A stretch of 64,000 nucleotides of DNA from Diadema setosum (GCA_033980235.1 CM067069.1:32475041-32539040), one strand, 5' to 3'; shown: positions 10,190 to 20,939, numbered from the stretch's first letter. Made by a program: numbers and translations. Notes: generated by a model from the letters alone, not told the origin.

Positions 10190-11600
10190 AGGGATCTTTT
10201 GAGGGTGATTTAAATGTAATGAATTTTGATAGATTTTGGCGAGCGAGCGCAGCGAGCGAGCCGAAAATCTTTGTATTTCAGCTTACAAAACATGGAATTC
10301 TTGTCATTTTTTGCTTACCAAATCTTACAATTCTAATCAAGATATAGTGACGGCCCTATAGATAACGATTTATACCAAAAAAGTGAGGACTTTCAAAAAT
10401 ACTCTAAATTAGTACGCGCGAGTGAGCTGAAATTTGTATATGTCCTCGTCATCATCACGTATATTGCAACTGATTGACAAATTGCCCTACATCGACGTAA
10501 ATAAGCACTGAATTGATCAGTGTTTTGGTAGTAGCCATGATAAAAAATCATGGGCGTACATACTCGAGCAGGATTCGAACCTACGACCTCCTGATCACCG
10601 GACAGGCGTCATCTCCACTAGACCACCGAGCTTTCGCCCGACAGCAAGTGTTGGTTCTAATCCTTATAGCGTGCAGCGGGTACTGCTTTTGTTATTCAAA
10701 TTCATGAAAATTCTTCCGTCGAGGTGTTGCAATGAAAACACCTCGACGGAAGAATTTTCATGAATTTGAATAACAAAAGCAGTACCCGCTGCACGCTATA
10801 AGGATTAGAACCAACACTTGCTGTCGGGCGAAAGCTCGGTGGTCTAGTGGAGATGACGCCTGTCCGGTGATCAGGAGGTCGTAGGTTCGAATCCTGCTCG
10901 AGTATGTACGCCCATGATTTTTTATCATGGCTACTACCAAAACACTGATCAATTCAGTGCTTATTTACGTCGATGTAGGGCAATTTGTCAATCAGTTGCA
11001 ATGAAAACACCTCGACGGAAGAATTTTCATGAATTTGAATCACGTATATTGTTCTTATCTTTTTTATATAAATTTTGGCGAGCGAGGGCAGCGAGCGAGC
11101 CCAAAATTTTTGTATTTCAGCTTACAAAACATGGAATTCTTGTCATTTTTTGCTTATTAAATCTCACAATTATAGTGACGACGTTATTGATAACGATTTA
11201 TACCAACAAAGTGAGGACTTGAAAAAATACTCTAAATTAGTACGAGCGAGTGAGCCGAAATTTGTATATTTCTGCGTCATCATTACGTTTTTTTCTTATC
11301 TTTTTTGTGTGTTTTTTTTTGTGCCCCCCTCCCCCGTATGTTCGAAACTGTTGGCGTCCTCCTTTGATAAAATCGGCGATCGCTTCAGAACGAATGAAAT
11401 TGCAGTCGCTGCTCCGTGTAACATTTTTTCCTGCTGAATATAAAATGACATGAGTGAACACAATAGACATTATCATTTTGTCCGCGTCATCGTCACGTTT
11501 TGTTCTTATCTTCTTCTCTTTTTTTATACAAATTTTGGCGAGCGAGCGCAGCGAGCGAGCCGAATATTTTTGTATTTCAGTTTACAATTCTATCACAATC
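10190..11600 (+). repeat. GCGAGCGAG satellite-like repeats (three copies)
   Basis: A unit holding GCGAGCGAGCGCAGCGAGCG, then GAGCC, TTTTTGTATTTCAGCTTACA and GAGGACTT..AAATACTCTAAATTAGTACG is seen at about 10,190-10,460, 11,051-11,290 and, shortened, 11,500-11,600. The GCGAGCGAG..GCGAGCGAG core is rich in self-complementary GC steps. The palindromic SINE dimer is inserted between the first two copies. Confidence 0.65.
10454..11050 (+). mobile_element. Head-to-head tRNA-like SINE dimer forming a 540-bp palindrome with 12-bp target duplication
   Basis: Bases 10,463-10,727 and 10,738-11,002 are essentially perfect inverted copies around a 10-nt loop (TGCAATGAAA). Each arm carries a tRNA-like pol III promoter: A-box-like TGGTCTAGTGG and B-box GGTTCGAATCC (plus copy 10,840-10,894). 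The insertion is bounded by the direct repeat ATCACGTATATT (10,454-10,465 and 11,039-11,050). After the right arm a further 40 bases repeat the central sequence (TGCAATGAAAACACCTCG onward). The anticodon stem is imperfect, so this is a tRNA-derived SINE, not a tRNA gene. Confidence 0.75.
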
Positions 11601-11954
11601 GGTCACACCCTCTCGTTATCAACGTTAAAGTTGTAATGGATAATCAATGTCATCCACGAATCGCACGTACTCGGGCGGCCAGTGGAAAAAAAAAAAAAAA
11701 CACCGGTCACACGCGCCAAGGGCCATGGCATGCAGTGCCAATATAATAATAGCTCGCACAGATTGATACATAACATTTGTGTTTGTGTGCATGGGGACAA
11801 TCCGATGGTTCATACAACAAAAGGGTTTCGTACAATTATTTTTAACATTGTTAAACGTACTCTTCCACATTTACGTAGCATATAATGTGTCCTTATATTT
11901 ATTTGGATTGTTATCTTGAGAATTGCTAAAAACCGTTATTATGAAAAAGTGGAC

Positions 11955-12021
11955 CTTTCAGAATGGGGGGGGGGGGGGGTGCGTACGCACCCGACGCACC
12001 CCCCCCCCCCCCCCCCCCCCC
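11955..12021 (+). repeat. Poly-G / GTGCGTACGCAC / poly-C hairpin
   Basis: A run of G is followed by the palindrome GTGCGTACGCAC, then GACGCACC and about 20 C. The poly-G and poly-C arms can pair into a long GC hairpin. It forms the inner edge of the right end of the 8.2-12.0 kb block. Confidence 0.75.
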
Positions 12022-12880
12022 GGCTACGGGCCTGTAGAGTCTTTTTGATAAATAAAGTCTTTTTTAAATAAAACTACAATGCCCGCGTTACTAGTAATCC
12101 CTTACCTTTGCTACTATGGTACACGGCGTGAATTCATCATCGTATGTTGAGAATAGGCTTGTGCCCTGTCAAGATTAAACACTATTGAATCTAACACTCT
12201 GCAGTAATCAACGCCTAGATACGTCCCTACTTCCGTTTGATAGATATGCGACGCTGATCGTATGACGCGGCTATAACGCAGGAAAATTAAAAAGGGGGTG
12301 GGGGCAAAAAATGTTCTGCACAATCCATGCTCTGGATATATATAGTTGTTCATTGTCCAACCCGGAATGTGGGGCAGCAAAACCATTGACTTCGCAGATC
12401 TAAATCACTCCAGTGATGACTGTTAAATCTGTGATTAGGTTAAAGAGACTTCCGGGTGATTTTCAGACTTTTGCAGTTGGACATCTACAAATTGGTAATG
12501 CCCCGTACTGGGTACAAAATTTGAGATGAGGAATAAGAAAACTGTCAAAATTGGTATCGAATCACAATGAACAAATAGGATGCAGCTTCATGTAAGAATG
12601 CATTTTAGGTGTTCAAGGAAGCAGAAGGAAAGTAGAAAACATGCATAAATTCCATACAGGAGAATTTGTTAAGCAAGTGGTATCATAATGGAATAACATT
12701 GCTACATGACCGGAATTGAGCCTCCTATGTCAGCATCCTTGTTCCATGTATTACCTTTGGGTTTTTAGAGTACTGGCGTTATCTGCTCAGAGACAACAAT
12801 AAATTCCACAAATATACACATGGCACTATGTACTTATGTGAGATTATATAAATCGTCTGGAATGTCCCTTCGATAATATC

Positions 12881-12882
<2 letters not shown>

Positions 12883-12923
<41 letters not shown>

Positions 12924-12999
12924 CATAGCTCTCATAGCTATGATGTTTATCAAAACCGATCTCACTCACGTGTACAAGCTAGGCACTGTGAAAATACAA

Positions 13000-13034
<35 letters not shown>
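12883..13034 (+). repeat. (TA)n and (CT)n microsatellites
   Basis: A (TA)n run of about 38 bp at 12,883-12,920 and a C-run plus (CT)n of about 35 bp ending at 13,034. Confidence 0.9.
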
Positions 13035-13415
13035 AATTGCCCCAAATTTATGTGACAGTCATCATCCTATATTTAATTTCTATACTCAGAGCTTTCCTCG
13101 CTAGACTTTATTAAGGCTCGGACAAAAATCACGTTTGTTCAAGTCTGTCTAATTCATTTCCTATAATTCATAACCTAGCATCAGGACATTGGAAATATGT
13201 CAAATCTGTTAAGAACCTACATATACAACTTGTTATACTTTCTCTAACTTCAAATTCATGACATTCTTCGTCAAGATATTTTTCTCTATCTTTCTATTGT
13301 GTCTTATCATGATGATGGTGATGGTGATTATTATCATTATAAGTATTAGTATAAGTATTACTACTTTTATTATTAGCATTAGTGTTATTACCATCACTAG
13401 CATTATTATTACTAG

Positions 13416-13981
13416 TTAAAGGTAGGGAATCCCATTTGCATGCCTTACATGAAGAGTTGTATAAATACAGTGGTATGTTGAAGAGAGTATCATTTTAGAA
13501 ACTCCCATAAAGTATTGAAAGTGGAAGGTAACATTAAGTACATTTTTATTGGCCGTTAGATTTTGAATTGAATTTTTTCGGGGCTCACCGTAAATTCCAG
13601 TACATTACTAGGCTACCTTTGCAGACCCATGCACTGCATGTGTGTCCATCATGTATATTTTGTGAAGAAAGTTCATCCAAACTTACAAACATTTCTATAT
13701 ACAATGTACATTCTTGCCACACACTCTATATGTTATTACATCAGCTCTTGTACTTTTAGATTTGGGTTTATAGATAAAAGATACAGAAGACTGCAACAAA
13801 AAGGCTTAAGTGTGGCTGACACACAGAACTACTGAGTAGTTGAGTTTTGTGCATTATTCAAATTGTAGATAAATGTTGACTTCCAAATTTCTCAGCAGTG
13901 GCCTAAACAAGTCCCCTTAGGTTCATATTTAATGTTTTGCTGCATTTTGGGAGGTCTGTAAAAGGTATCCCCTACCTTTAA
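13416..13981 (+). mobile_element. 558-bp TTAA-flanked MITE
   Basis: TTAA (13,416-13,419 and 13,978-13,981) flanks inverted ends AGGTAGGGAATCCC and GGTATCCCCTACCT. The interior has no transposase frame. TTAA duplication with short AGG...CCT termini suggests a Kolobok- or piggyBac-mobilised element; this is inference. It lies in the last intron only 100 bp from the final exon. Confidence 0.6.
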
Positions 13982-14080
13982 AGTAGTAGAAGTAGTAGTA
14001 CCTGTTGTCGATCGTAGCGATTACTCAATTTTGATATACAAGATTATATTTCCTCCCACATTTCTCCTGTTTTGCTGTAG

Positions 14081-14152
14081 GAATTGAAGGATGCAGTGAG
14101 AATGAGCGGAGCCGGCGATGTTGCGTTCAGCGTTGATCGATCGGATGCTTAA
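14081..14152 (+). CDS. Last coding exon of the MAM/LDLa transmembrane protein
   Basis: The exon starts after a ttttgctgtag acceptor in phase 0 and reads ELKDAVRMSGAGDVAF, then SVDRSDA and a stop (TAA 14,150-14,152). With the preceding exon it gives NPGYDNELK. The cytoplasmic tail is about 48 residues and has no other recognisable domain. Confidence 0.88.
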   Translation, partial: ELKDAVRMSGAGDVAFSVDRSDA

Positions 14153-14760
14153 TGTCATAAAGTGCAAATGTATGAGGATCGTGGTGTTGAAAAATTGTGT
14201 AATGTGTAAAAATGTTTTCTGTCAACAATATTTGTTCTATGAAATTGTTATTTTAAAGTTGTACATTTGGGCCTGGAACGTGACAATTGTTTAAAAAAGA
14301 AAAAAGAAACTTACCATTGGTTCTGATGTCATTTCTGTCCAGTTTATCGTTCATTCGACGTACATCTTGAATGAAACACTGATACTAACACAAAGGACTG
14401 TATGAAAGACAATTTCATAATCTTAACTACTTGAATACATACCACACATATAAGCCAAGAGTTGCAATAATTGACAAGTGTTTTATCTGGAGCCAATTTC
14501 CTTTAGTGTATACCAGTAGTAATAATAATATGATAATAATGATACGCCTAATCAATTACGCTACCGATTCTTTGGAATAGATAGGTTGAAGTACTTTGTG
14601 GCTGCTCTTTTCATTCCATGTACACATTAGTATATAATGTAATGATAACTATGTTCGAGTATGGAAAGTAACGTAGTGTTTAAATGTTAGTTTGTACAAT
14701 CAGTATGTACCACGTTTTGTCCTGGAGTCGAACAAAATAAAAAGATTTTACTCTAAATTT
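14153..14760 (+). other. 3' untranslated region with polyadenylation signal
   Basis: AT-rich sequence after the stop, ending in AATAAA at 14,736-14,741 (within caaaataaaaag) followed by a T-rich downstream element. This marks the probable end of the gene. Confidence 0.7.
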
Positions 14761-14893
14761 TTGTCTTAATTCGATTTCATTCGTTGCTGTACATTCCACT
14801 TGAAAGTTTTAATTAACAAAAATCAATGGGTACACGAAACAGAATATGACTGGACATGAATAATTCTACTTGAATGTTCAAGTAGACATATAT

Positions 14894-14929
<36 letters not shown>

Positions 14930-14960
14930 TATATATGTAATATATTTACATATATATATG

Positions 14961-14992
<32 letters not shown>

Positions 14993-16120
14993 TACATATA
15001 TATGTATATGCAATACTTCACACTTTTTTGTATCCTATATTCGAATTTCGTTAGATAATGTCAACTCGTATCAACAAAGAAATAAAATGTAGGCCCTACT
15101 TGTTCATGACTGCCGTATTCCGTAAATCACGTCATAAGTAATGACAATGTCGAGTGAATAGAAACTAAAAACAAAACTACACCAACAACAATAAATGTTC
15201 TCATTATTACGTGTGGAAAGAAATGTTAATCATTCATATTGTTTCATTGTCTTCTTTTCACTCATGTAGACAAGATAGCAGGTATGTGTTAATAGGGGCG
15301 TTTAAACGAGCTTTTCAAAATCCCAATTCTTATCGAAACCTTATATATTTTCTTGTTTTTAACAGAGTATGGGACGAAACAATTGAAATGGACATGCATT
15401 AAAAAAAAAGACATTGAGAAACCGAACTGGTCTTCGAAAATGAGTTAAATTACACAAACTTTGAAAAATAAATTAACTACATTCAATGTGGTTGAAGTTC
15501 ATTAACTTTCATCAGCTATTTTTTCCGTTTGTTTAGGGTCTTTTGCGCCTAAAATATAACACGGTGAGGCTATAAAACAAACATTGCAATGACGATGGTA
15601 TATGAAATCGTAGCTAGTGTGTGCATCGTTCTATTTGATGAAATAAGAATAATGTTTTCAAATTATTCTGAATGGCAGTAATAAACTTTTTTTTTTGTCG
15701 TAATCATTGAGTTGCATCGGGTTAAGGAGTATCTACTTCCAAAACTTTGTAAATCTTCATTTATTTATATCTATACATGAATTTTGTCATTAAACGTATT
15801 GCAAGCACGTATTGCAAGCACTCAAACACAAACACACATATACACATGCACACACGCATACACAAGAATTAATAAATCGCCCAAGATTACTGCTTACTCA
15901 CCTCAAGTAAGTAAAACATTACTGAATTCTGACTTTAATTGAATGTTACTTTTGACGAACACCGTTGATGGACACATTTAACAATGTGAGTTGGTGATTT
16001 TTAGAGGCCAAATACAAATTTCAGTTTGTACTCGCTCCACCGTAATTACATTTCGGGCGACATTGACTGGTCGTGCGCTACAAGTTGAAAAAAAAAATGA
16101 AAACTAAACGGGAGCTCTGT
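14761..16120. other. Intergenic AT-rich sequence with (TA)n blocks
   Basis: Long TA-rich microsatellite clusters at 14,890-15,009 and a CA-rich stretch near 15,829-15,862. CGTATTGCAAGCA is directly repeated at 15,797 and 15,810. Nothing coding seen. Confidence 0.7.
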
Positions 16121-16124
16121 ATTC

Positions 16125-16760
16125 ATTTCAATTCAATTCAAATTTTATTTCATTTTTCGAAAAGAACATGGACATTTCACTTATAAGATTGCATAATCAA
16201 AACAAAGTAAACTGAAGAATATAGTGAAGTAAAGTGAAGAATATAATTGTGGAACCTTAGAGTAACAATACGATTTCATGAGAAATGAAGTGATAAAACC
16301 GAAATAACAACACGCCATCATCGAAAAATGGAGGACCCCGCTAAAACGGTAAAGCTTGTAGAATGTGGGCCCCTCAAGTACAGAATGTCAAATAGAAAAA
16401 TAAACTGATGCACAAAGGTAAAAAGGGGTGGGAAAATATCTGGAAAAAAAGTCTGGAAGCCCACTAAGACGACAGAGTAACACACAGACACACATACACG
16501 CACGAAAAAAAAAAACATTAAACGAGACCGGGACGACGAAATTAATGTAGGGAGAATAAGAGAAAAGACAGAATGAAACAAGACTAATATAACAGGAAGA
16601 CAATACAACGGACAGAAAGGCAAAACAGATCCAGCGATCCTCGACAGAAGCATATCGAAAAAAATAATGGAATGCCTAAAAAGGTCACGGAAATATAGAG
16701 AAATAGATGCAGAAGTAATATCAATAAAATCAAATCTACTCTGCAAGTATCTTAGGACAC
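16125..16760 (-). mobile_element. LINE 3' tail fragment (minus strand)
   Basis: On the minus strand this segment ends in an AATTCAATTxAAATT-type tail and shares with the plus-strand segment 42,170-42,985 the block GGGGCCCACATTCTxCAAGC followed by CTCCATTTTTCG. It holds a long hydrophobic open frame that I regard as chance. The shared block shows the two are copies of one LINE 3' region. Confidence 0.55.
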
Positions 16761-17090
16761 CTGGGATGAGAAAATAGGTGAAAGTATATTATTTGTAATG
16801 CAAGTTCTTTAAAAAGATTAAAATAAGCCAACAGGCTGATTCAATTCTGTTGGAATAGAAAATTGCAATAGAAAGGATTTTAATCTCCTTTTACATGAAT
16901 AATTATATAGAGCGAATTTTTGTTATATTATTCAAAAAATTCTAATAAGTTAGGGCAGTATAAATACGTGTGTTCTTGGCAAGAATAGTTGGTAGAAGAT
17001 GTACATGTAATACATTGGAACGTCCAGTGGAATACTCATGGAATGATGGATTTCTAAGAAATATAGAATCGAAAATAGATGGTATTTTCT

Positions 17091-18284
17091 GAAACTCTGA
17101 TGGCTGGGCTGAGTGACTTTGTCTTACATGAGATGGACAATGGAAACCTGATTGTTGTTGTGATGCTCGACATTTCAGCAGCGTTTGATACTGTCCGCCA
17201 CACAACGCTCCTTGACTTACTCAGCACTTTTGGAGTGACTGGTAAAGCCCTGAACTGGTTCCGGTCATATCTTTCCAACCGTCAACAGCGTGTATCCATA
17301 GGGGAAGTTCAGTCAAGTGCAACGAATCTCAAATATGGTGTTCCGCAAGGTTCTGTTTGCGGCCCGCTCCTGTTTTCTGTGTATATCCAGCCACTCGGAG
17401 AACTGATCCGCTCTCACAAGGTAGATTATCATTGCTACGCTGACAACATCCAACTTTTCATTGCATGTCCACCTAAAGATGAGAACCTCCTTGCTGCTGT
17501 CAGTCAGCTGGAAGACTGTGTGACGGACATCCGGGCTTGGATGACAGACAACAACCTGAAACTCAATGGATCCAAGTCTGAGGTCATATTTCTTGGTTCC
17601 AGGGGAATGATAAACAAAGTTCATACACCTTCTTTCATCATCGCAGGCACTGTACAACAGCCAAAGGAGAGCTGCAGAAATTTTGGCGTCATCTTGGATT
17701 GCAACATGACTCTTAATAGTCATGTATCATGTGTCACAAAGTCAGTAAGATATCAACTGCGAAACCTTTCACAAATCCGTAAGTTTCTTTCGAAAAAAGC
17801 AACGGAAATGGTTGTGCACTCTCTCATATCATCAAGAGTCGACTTTTGTAATTCAATATTCGCCATCCTCCCTGATTATCAAATCAACCGACTTCAAGGT
17901 CTTCAAAACTCCGCTGCCAGACTGGTCACGCTAAGCAAGTCATCATCCCACATCTCGCCTATCCTCAAGAAGCTCCACTGGCTTCAGGTCAACGCCCGCA
18001 TCCAATTCAAGATTCTCCTTCTTGTATACCAAGCACTACATGGCACAGCTCCACAATACATCCAGGACTTAATACAACCCTACACTCCACCAAGGCAACT
18101 ACGCTCCTCAACCTCTAGTCTGCTTCACATTCCACGCATACATCACAGTTGGGGGGCACGGTCTTTCTCATACATTGGACCTCATCTATGGAACAGTCTC
18201 CCACTCAGCATCCGTCAGGAAACTTCGTACTCTCATTTCAAGACTCTAGTTAAATCATATTTGTTTAATTGTAGTTTTTGTTAA
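17091..18284 (+). pseudogene. 5'-truncated CR1/L2-type LINE reverse transcriptase with YADN active site
   Basis: A single open frame of about 398 codons has the non-LTR reverse transcriptase signature blocks: LDISAAFDTVRHTTLLDLL, FRSYLSNRQQRV, YGVPQGSVCGPLLFSVYI and HCYADNIQLF. The C-terminal tail continues with NFGVILDCNM, SRVDFCNSIF, LHWLQV and PHLWNSLPLSIRQ. The YADD catalytic box reads YADN, so the second catalytic aspartate is replaced. The N-terminal endonuclease and palm entry are missing, so the copy is 5'-truncated. Despite its intact frame it should be unable to polymerise. It ends at TTAATG (stop 18,282-18,284). Confidence 0.85.
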
Positions 18285-18404
18285 TGTTAATGTAATATTG
18301 TATGGACTGGGTTTGGAGGGTTGTACACAGTATGTGTTGAAGTACGCAGGCTCTCATGCGCCGAGAGTATCATTAATGATAGATACGGCGCATTATAAAT
18401 GTAC

Positions 18405-18461
<57 letters not shown>

Positions 18462-18462
18462 G
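18285..18462 (+). mobile_element. LINE 3' UTR with terminal hairpin and (TTA)n tail
   Basis: After the stop, TGCGCCGAGAGTATC.. pairs with ..GATACGGCGCA around a short loop (18,358-18,391), and the element ends in (TTA)n at 18,406-18,462. The LINE ending at 32,449 has the same layout (GCGCATA..TATGCGC then ATT repeats), so this is the clade's 3' recognition structure. Confidence 0.7.
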
Positions 18463-18479
18463 TATTAACAAGGGCGCAA

Positions 18480-19500
18480 GAAGCGGGGGTGTAGTCTTTC
18501 GCAGTGATTTTTACTATATGTTTAATTCCCTAGAAATTTAAATCAAAATGTTTTGTAAGTGCGACTTTTATACTCTGTTTTTTTGCAAAAAGTCCTACCG
18601 TGATACCCCCTCCCACACCCTCCCCCGCTCGGTCGCTTCGCTCCCTCACCGAAGGATCTCACACCGTCACATAATGTTTCCCCGCACGTTATAATCGTAG
18701 TCCTGCAAATATTTTTTTTTTTAATGTTTAATTCCATAGAAATGTGCTTTAATTGCTCTTTAAACGCTACTTTTGTACTCGGTTTTTTACAAAAAAGTCC
18801 CTACCGTGCTATCCCCCTCCAGCACCCTCATCCACTCGGTCGCTTTGCTCCCTCGCCGAGGATCTCACACCGTCACATAAATGCACCCCCTTATGTTATA
18901 ATCGTAGTCTTTCAAACTGTTTTTTTTTTCACTGTTACATTTCCTAGAATTTTGCTTTTAAATGTTCTATAAAGCGACCTTTGTACTCTCTTTTTACAAA
19001 AGTCCCTACCGCGGGAGGGGGGTAACCCCTCACACACCGTCATTCACCGAGGATCTCACACCGTCACATAAATGTACTCCTGTATGTTATAATCACAGTC
19101 TTTTTTTCCACTATGTTTAATTTCCTACAAATCTGCTTTTTTATGCTCTATAAACGCGACTTTTGTACTTTTTTTTCACAAAAAGTCCATTATACCGTGG
19201 GAGGGGGTATCCCACACCCTACCTAAAGCCTGGTCGCTTCGCTCCCTCGCCGAGGATCTCACACTGTCACACTAATGTACTTCCGTGTGTTATATTCACA
19301 GTCCTTCGCCCTAATTTTTTCCCCACTATATTTAATTTCCTAATAATTTGCTTTTAAATGCTCTATAAACGCGACTTTTGTACTCTTTCTTTACAATAAG
19401 TCCCTACCGTGGCAGGGGTATCCTCCCACACCCTACCCCCGCTCGGTCGCTTCGCTCCTTTGCCGAGGATCTCACACCGTCACAATAATGATGTGCCCCC
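18480..19500 (+). repeat. Satellite of about 180-215 bp units, five copies
   Basis: Units begin near 18,560, 18,770, 18,985, 19,165 and 19,378. Each has TTTGTACTC, a T run, ACAAAAAGTCCCTACCGTG, a G/C-rich CCCACACCCT block, CTCGGTCGCTTCGCTCCCTC, GCCGAGGATCTCACACCGTC and an ATGT spacer. CTCGG..CCGAG gives each unit a GC hairpin. The same family is in the opposite orientation at 51,226-51,935. Confidence 0.8.
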
Positions 19501-19970
19501 GTCGAGAGATCAAAACAGTAACACATTCACGAGGCAAAAATCCCAAGTTCGAAGGCCAAACTATGATATTCTTAAGCTCTTTGTTTCACTCCACAGACGG
19601 GTTTAAAAGTTTCTTCATTTTGATTTCATGACAACTGCAAAATTAAATATTTTAAAACAGAGTAGCATCAAGGATTGGTAATTGCGGTGGTAAATTGTAA
19701 TTTCTCATTAGTGTAATAATTTGAAGAAACGATCCCTACCTTCGTTTTAAAAAAAATCTGATCCCTTGACTTTTGTGAGAGAGGAAAAAGTAATATCGGA
19801 AATTAACCACATAATATTCTCAACATGATATAACCACTGACAGAAGAGATGTAAGGTAGCAACTGTGTTCTCAATTATTAGTAGCTTTTGTATAGTTAAT
19901 GTTCTGCATTCATTATGTATATAGTGCTTTAAAAAAAAGTAATCCAACTTTCAGGCATTAGACATAGACT
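19501..19970. other. Unassigned sequence between satellite and LINE
   Basis: No coding sequence or repeat recognised apart from a GCATGCATGCATGC run at 19,983-19,996 just beyond it. Confidence 0.5.
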
Positions 19971-20309
19971 GTATAGATGAGCGCATGCATGCATGCAGCT
20001 CTCACTGCTCTCCAATTTTGTTGGCTGTTTGGTGACTTTTTGTTATTACTTTTGGACAAGATTTGCCCCACTACAAGAACTAAGTACCAGGAAGCAGGAG
20101 GACTTTGGGTGACATCTGTATTCGCCTGGTTGCCAAGATTTTACATCAAATGACATTTTGGTTGCTTGACCAAGGAAGCAGCCAGGGAAGCCATATATAT
20201 ATGCTCCATGCAGTAAAGCACAATCTGTGGTGCTCACTCGTGCATGGCTGATTGACATTGACTGTGCTGTAATGTGGCTTTGCACCTGCCCTGTCTCTGA
20301 GCTGAGGAA

Positions 20310-20907
20310 AGCTGCTTGATCACAATGGGGGCTTTTCTTCTGATTGTTATTGGAGCCCTCACCCTTCTTCCTCATCTGAATGGATCCCATAGCTCAGCCC
20401 TCACATCGCCAAGGCCTTTTGTGAAGCAGCTATACACTCGCAAACACTTCCTACCAAGAATCTCGCAAACACTTCCTACCAAGAATGATTCCGTATTATT
20501 CTAACAGCCAAGCATCTTTTCAATGTGAATTGTTTAGAGCTGGAGATGTACACCCAAACCCAGGCCCCGTACAAGATGGCAGCCAGCTACATGGTGACCA
20601 TGAAAGCAACAAGTACACTTGTCTTACTTCGAAACAGCTGTCATATGGATTGAATGACATGTTGCACCTCTCATATCATGGGAAGGCGAGATTACCCAGG
20701 CAAGTGTACTCTAACATTAAAGTTCTGGGTCTGAATCGTGTTCGCCCAACCCGTCGTGGCTCCCGTGGTGGTGTAAAGATCAGAGCCCATCCTCCCCAAG
20801 AAACAGCACCTGTCTCACAATACGGGCTCGGTCACCATCACCACCATGTTACTCTAAAGGTACAACCGGTGTTAAACACCACGGTTTTAGTAGGCATATT
20901 AATCTGA
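20310..20907 (+). pseudogene. N-terminal region of CR1/L2-type LINE with signal-like start and 2A-like GDVHPNPGP motif
   Basis: The ATG at 20,324 opens MGAFLLIVIGALTLLPHL, a hydrophobic signal-peptide-like start. About 65 residues later comes RAGDVHPNPGP (20,537-20,569), matching the NPGP core of 2A/2A-like recoding motifs and GDxHPNPGP of many LINE ORFs. The frame is broken between the two by a 25-bp tandem duplication (20,437-20,461 and 20,462-20,486). A further frameshift near 20,850 follows a CACCATCACCACCATG stretch. Downstream basic residues (VRPTRRGSRGG) precede the endonuclease. The glutamate of the classical 2A consensus (DxExNPGP) is H here, so activity is uncertain. Confidence 0.75.
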
Positions 20908-20939
20908 TCCGATGCAAAACCAGTGCTCTGCCAAAACAC

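Larger units (their letters stand above)
8226..12034 (+). mobile_element. 3.8-kb repeat block with CAGGCCCGTAGCC inverted ends
   Basis: The left end CAGGCCCGTAGCC (8,226) and right end GGCTACGGGCCTG (12,022-12,034) are perfect inverted repeats. Both are followed inward by poly-G/poly-C tracts, and TAGAG flanks each side as a possible 5-bp target duplication. A diverged second left end (caggcctgaagccag) begins at 8,672. Inside are MITEs, the SINE palindrome and GCGAGCGAG repeats. It is either one composite element or an accumulation of nested ones; no transposase is present. Confidence 0.45.
7064..14080 (+). other. 7-kb last intron filled with mobile repeats
   Basis: Phase-0 intron between the NPGY exon and the last coding exon. 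It contains at least five MITE-like elements, a 3.8-kb repeat block, a long SINE palindrome, GC-hairpin repeats and three microsatellites, listed separately. I see no host coding sequence in it. Confidence 0.8.

Noticed and set aside
10833..10903. A functional tRNA gene
   Set aside because: A- and B-box-like words are present but the anticodon stem has a mismatch and the acceptor stem pairs over only about five bases; it is part of a duplicated SINE.
10513..10952. Two identical 64-codon frames on opposite strands
   Set aside because: They are the two arms of the SINE palindrome, so both are translations of the same tRNA-like repeat.
16318..16746. 142-codon hydrophobic protein on the minus strand
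   Set aside because: It lies in a LINE 3' tail shared with 42,170-42,985, where the frame is not kept.
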